From contig USCP01000100.1 in NCBI GenBank assembly GCA_900553245.1, positions 1 through 7,073 on the forward strand: 7,073 nucleotides of DNA. Direction: 5' to 3'. Positions within the stretch are counted from its first letter, which is position 1. The number at the start of each line of letters is the position of its first letter. The position numbers and the translations under genes are program-made. Shown piece by piece: positions 6,521 through 7,073 of this stretch. A model generated the notes under the pieces. That model worked only from the letters and a program-made list of their open reading frames with translations, was not told the DNA's origin and searched no databases. The stretch is from an uncultured Peptococcaceae bacterium (GTDB lineage Bacteria; Bacillota; Peptococcia; Peptococcales; Peptococcaceae).

Positions 6521-6551
6521 CTTATAGTCATTTTTTCAAATGCAGGATAAA

Positions 6552-7073
6552 TTATACCCCAGCTTGTGCTGCAACTTCTGCTGCGAAGTCGTCAACACGC
6601 TTTTCAAGGCCTTCGCCCATTTCGAAACGAGCGAAACGACGAACCTTGATGTTTTCGCCAAATTGAGCGATTGCTTCTTTAACGAAGGTTTCAACGGTTT
6701 CGTCTTTTTCAGCGCGGATGTATACTTGATCAAGCAAGCAAACTTCAGCATAGTACTTTTTGATACGGCCTTCAACCATCTTTTCAACGATGTGATCTGG
6801 CTTGCCTTCGTTCTTAGCTTGAGCAACCAATACTTCGCGTTCGTGTTCGAGTTCTGCTGGATCTACTTCTTCACGGGAAACGTATTTAGGGTTAACAGCA
6901 GCGATGTGCATAGCGATTGCTTGTGCAAATTCCTTGAAACCATCGGTCTTTGCAACGAAGTCGGTTTCGCAGTTAACTTCTACGAGAACACCAATCTTAC
7001 CACCCATGTGGATGTAGGAAGCGATAACGCCTTCAGCAGCGATACGGCCGCTCTTCTTAACGGAGTCAGCAAT
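6552..7073 (-). CDS. tsf: Translation elongation factor Ts, C-terminal part (runs off the right edge)
   Basis: EF-Ts is the nucleotide exchange factor that recharges EF-Tu with GTP. The last 173 residues are present. The reading frame continues to the window edge, upstream of the first internal ATG (7007), and the missing start lies beyond 7073. The fragment opens in the region just after the N-terminal UBA domain (KKSGRIAAEGVIASYIH). It contains the EF-Tu-contacting VNCETDFVAK (33-42 of the fragment), AMHIAAVNPKYVSREEV, the GKPDHIVEKMVEGRIKKYYAE helix region (90-110) and a C-terminal FEMGEGLEKRVDDFAAEVAAQ. NCETDFV is followed after only about 14 residues by AMHIAA, whereas the E. coli protein has a duplicated core half between them. 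This is therefore the short EF-Ts form. Codon use is strongly biased (GTT, AAG, TTC, GAC and AAC preferred), as expected for a highly expressed gene. A strong terminator follows. Confidence 0.96.
   Translation of the reverse strand: MADSVKKSGRIAAEGVIASYIHMGGKIGVLVEVNCETDFVAKTDGFKEFAQAIAMHIAAVNPKYVSREEVDPAELEHEREVLVAQAKNEGKPDHIVEKMVEGRIKKYYAEVCLLDQVYIRAEKDETVETFVKEAIAQFGENIKVRRFARFEMGEGLEKRVDDFAAEVAAQAGV

Noticed and set aside
1..7073. Search for an undescribed system, mobile element, CRISPR array or RNA gene
   Set aside because: Nearly all sequence is occupied by eight well-known core genes with tight spacing. No direct-repeat array, transposase, tRNA or rRNA, or unexplained gap over 300 bases was seen.

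Overview
The window is a compact block of housekeeping genes, all on the minus strand. It reads, in transcription order from the right edge: the 3' part of tsf, then pyrH, frr, uppS, cdsA, dxr, rseP and ispG. This order is a familiar core-genome arrangement in Bacillota. GC content looks to be in the mid-40s (estimated by eye). The protein sequences, together with a short EF-Ts, fit a low-to-mid GC Bacillota, perhaps a member of the Negativicutes. That placement is an impression from the sequences, not a computed result.

Three transcription units can be separated by sequence signals. (1) tsf ends in a strong hairpin with a U-tract (6474-6520). (2) pyrH-frr has a perfect TATAAT -10 box in its upstream gap and ends in a strong terminator (5011-5040). 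(3) uppS-cdsA-dxr-rseP-ispG has a candidate promoter at 4952-4979. It is tightly packed, with gaps of 9, 25 and 13 bases and one four-base ATGA overlap. At the left edge, a hairpin with a T-rich tail (30-70) is oriented to terminate plus-strand transcription. This suggests that a convergent gene or RNA comes in from outside the window.

Functionally, unit 1 (EF-Ts) and unit 2 (UMP kinase and ribosome recycling factor) serve translation and pyrimidine nucleotide supply. Unit 3 links isoprenoid precursor synthesis (Dxr and IspG of the MEP pathway) to undecaprenyl diphosphate synthesis (UppS), CDP-diacylglycerol synthesis (CdsA) and a membrane site-2 protease (RseP). It is in effect an envelope-lipid operon.

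For uppS, cdsA, dxr and pyrH, the ribosome binding sites favour starts a few codons inside the longest reading frames; rseP is also assigned an internal start, on the basis of overlap with dxr. I found no mobile element, CRISPR array, RNA gene, riboswitch or undescribed system. The observations worth a second look concern transcription-unit boundaries and start sites.
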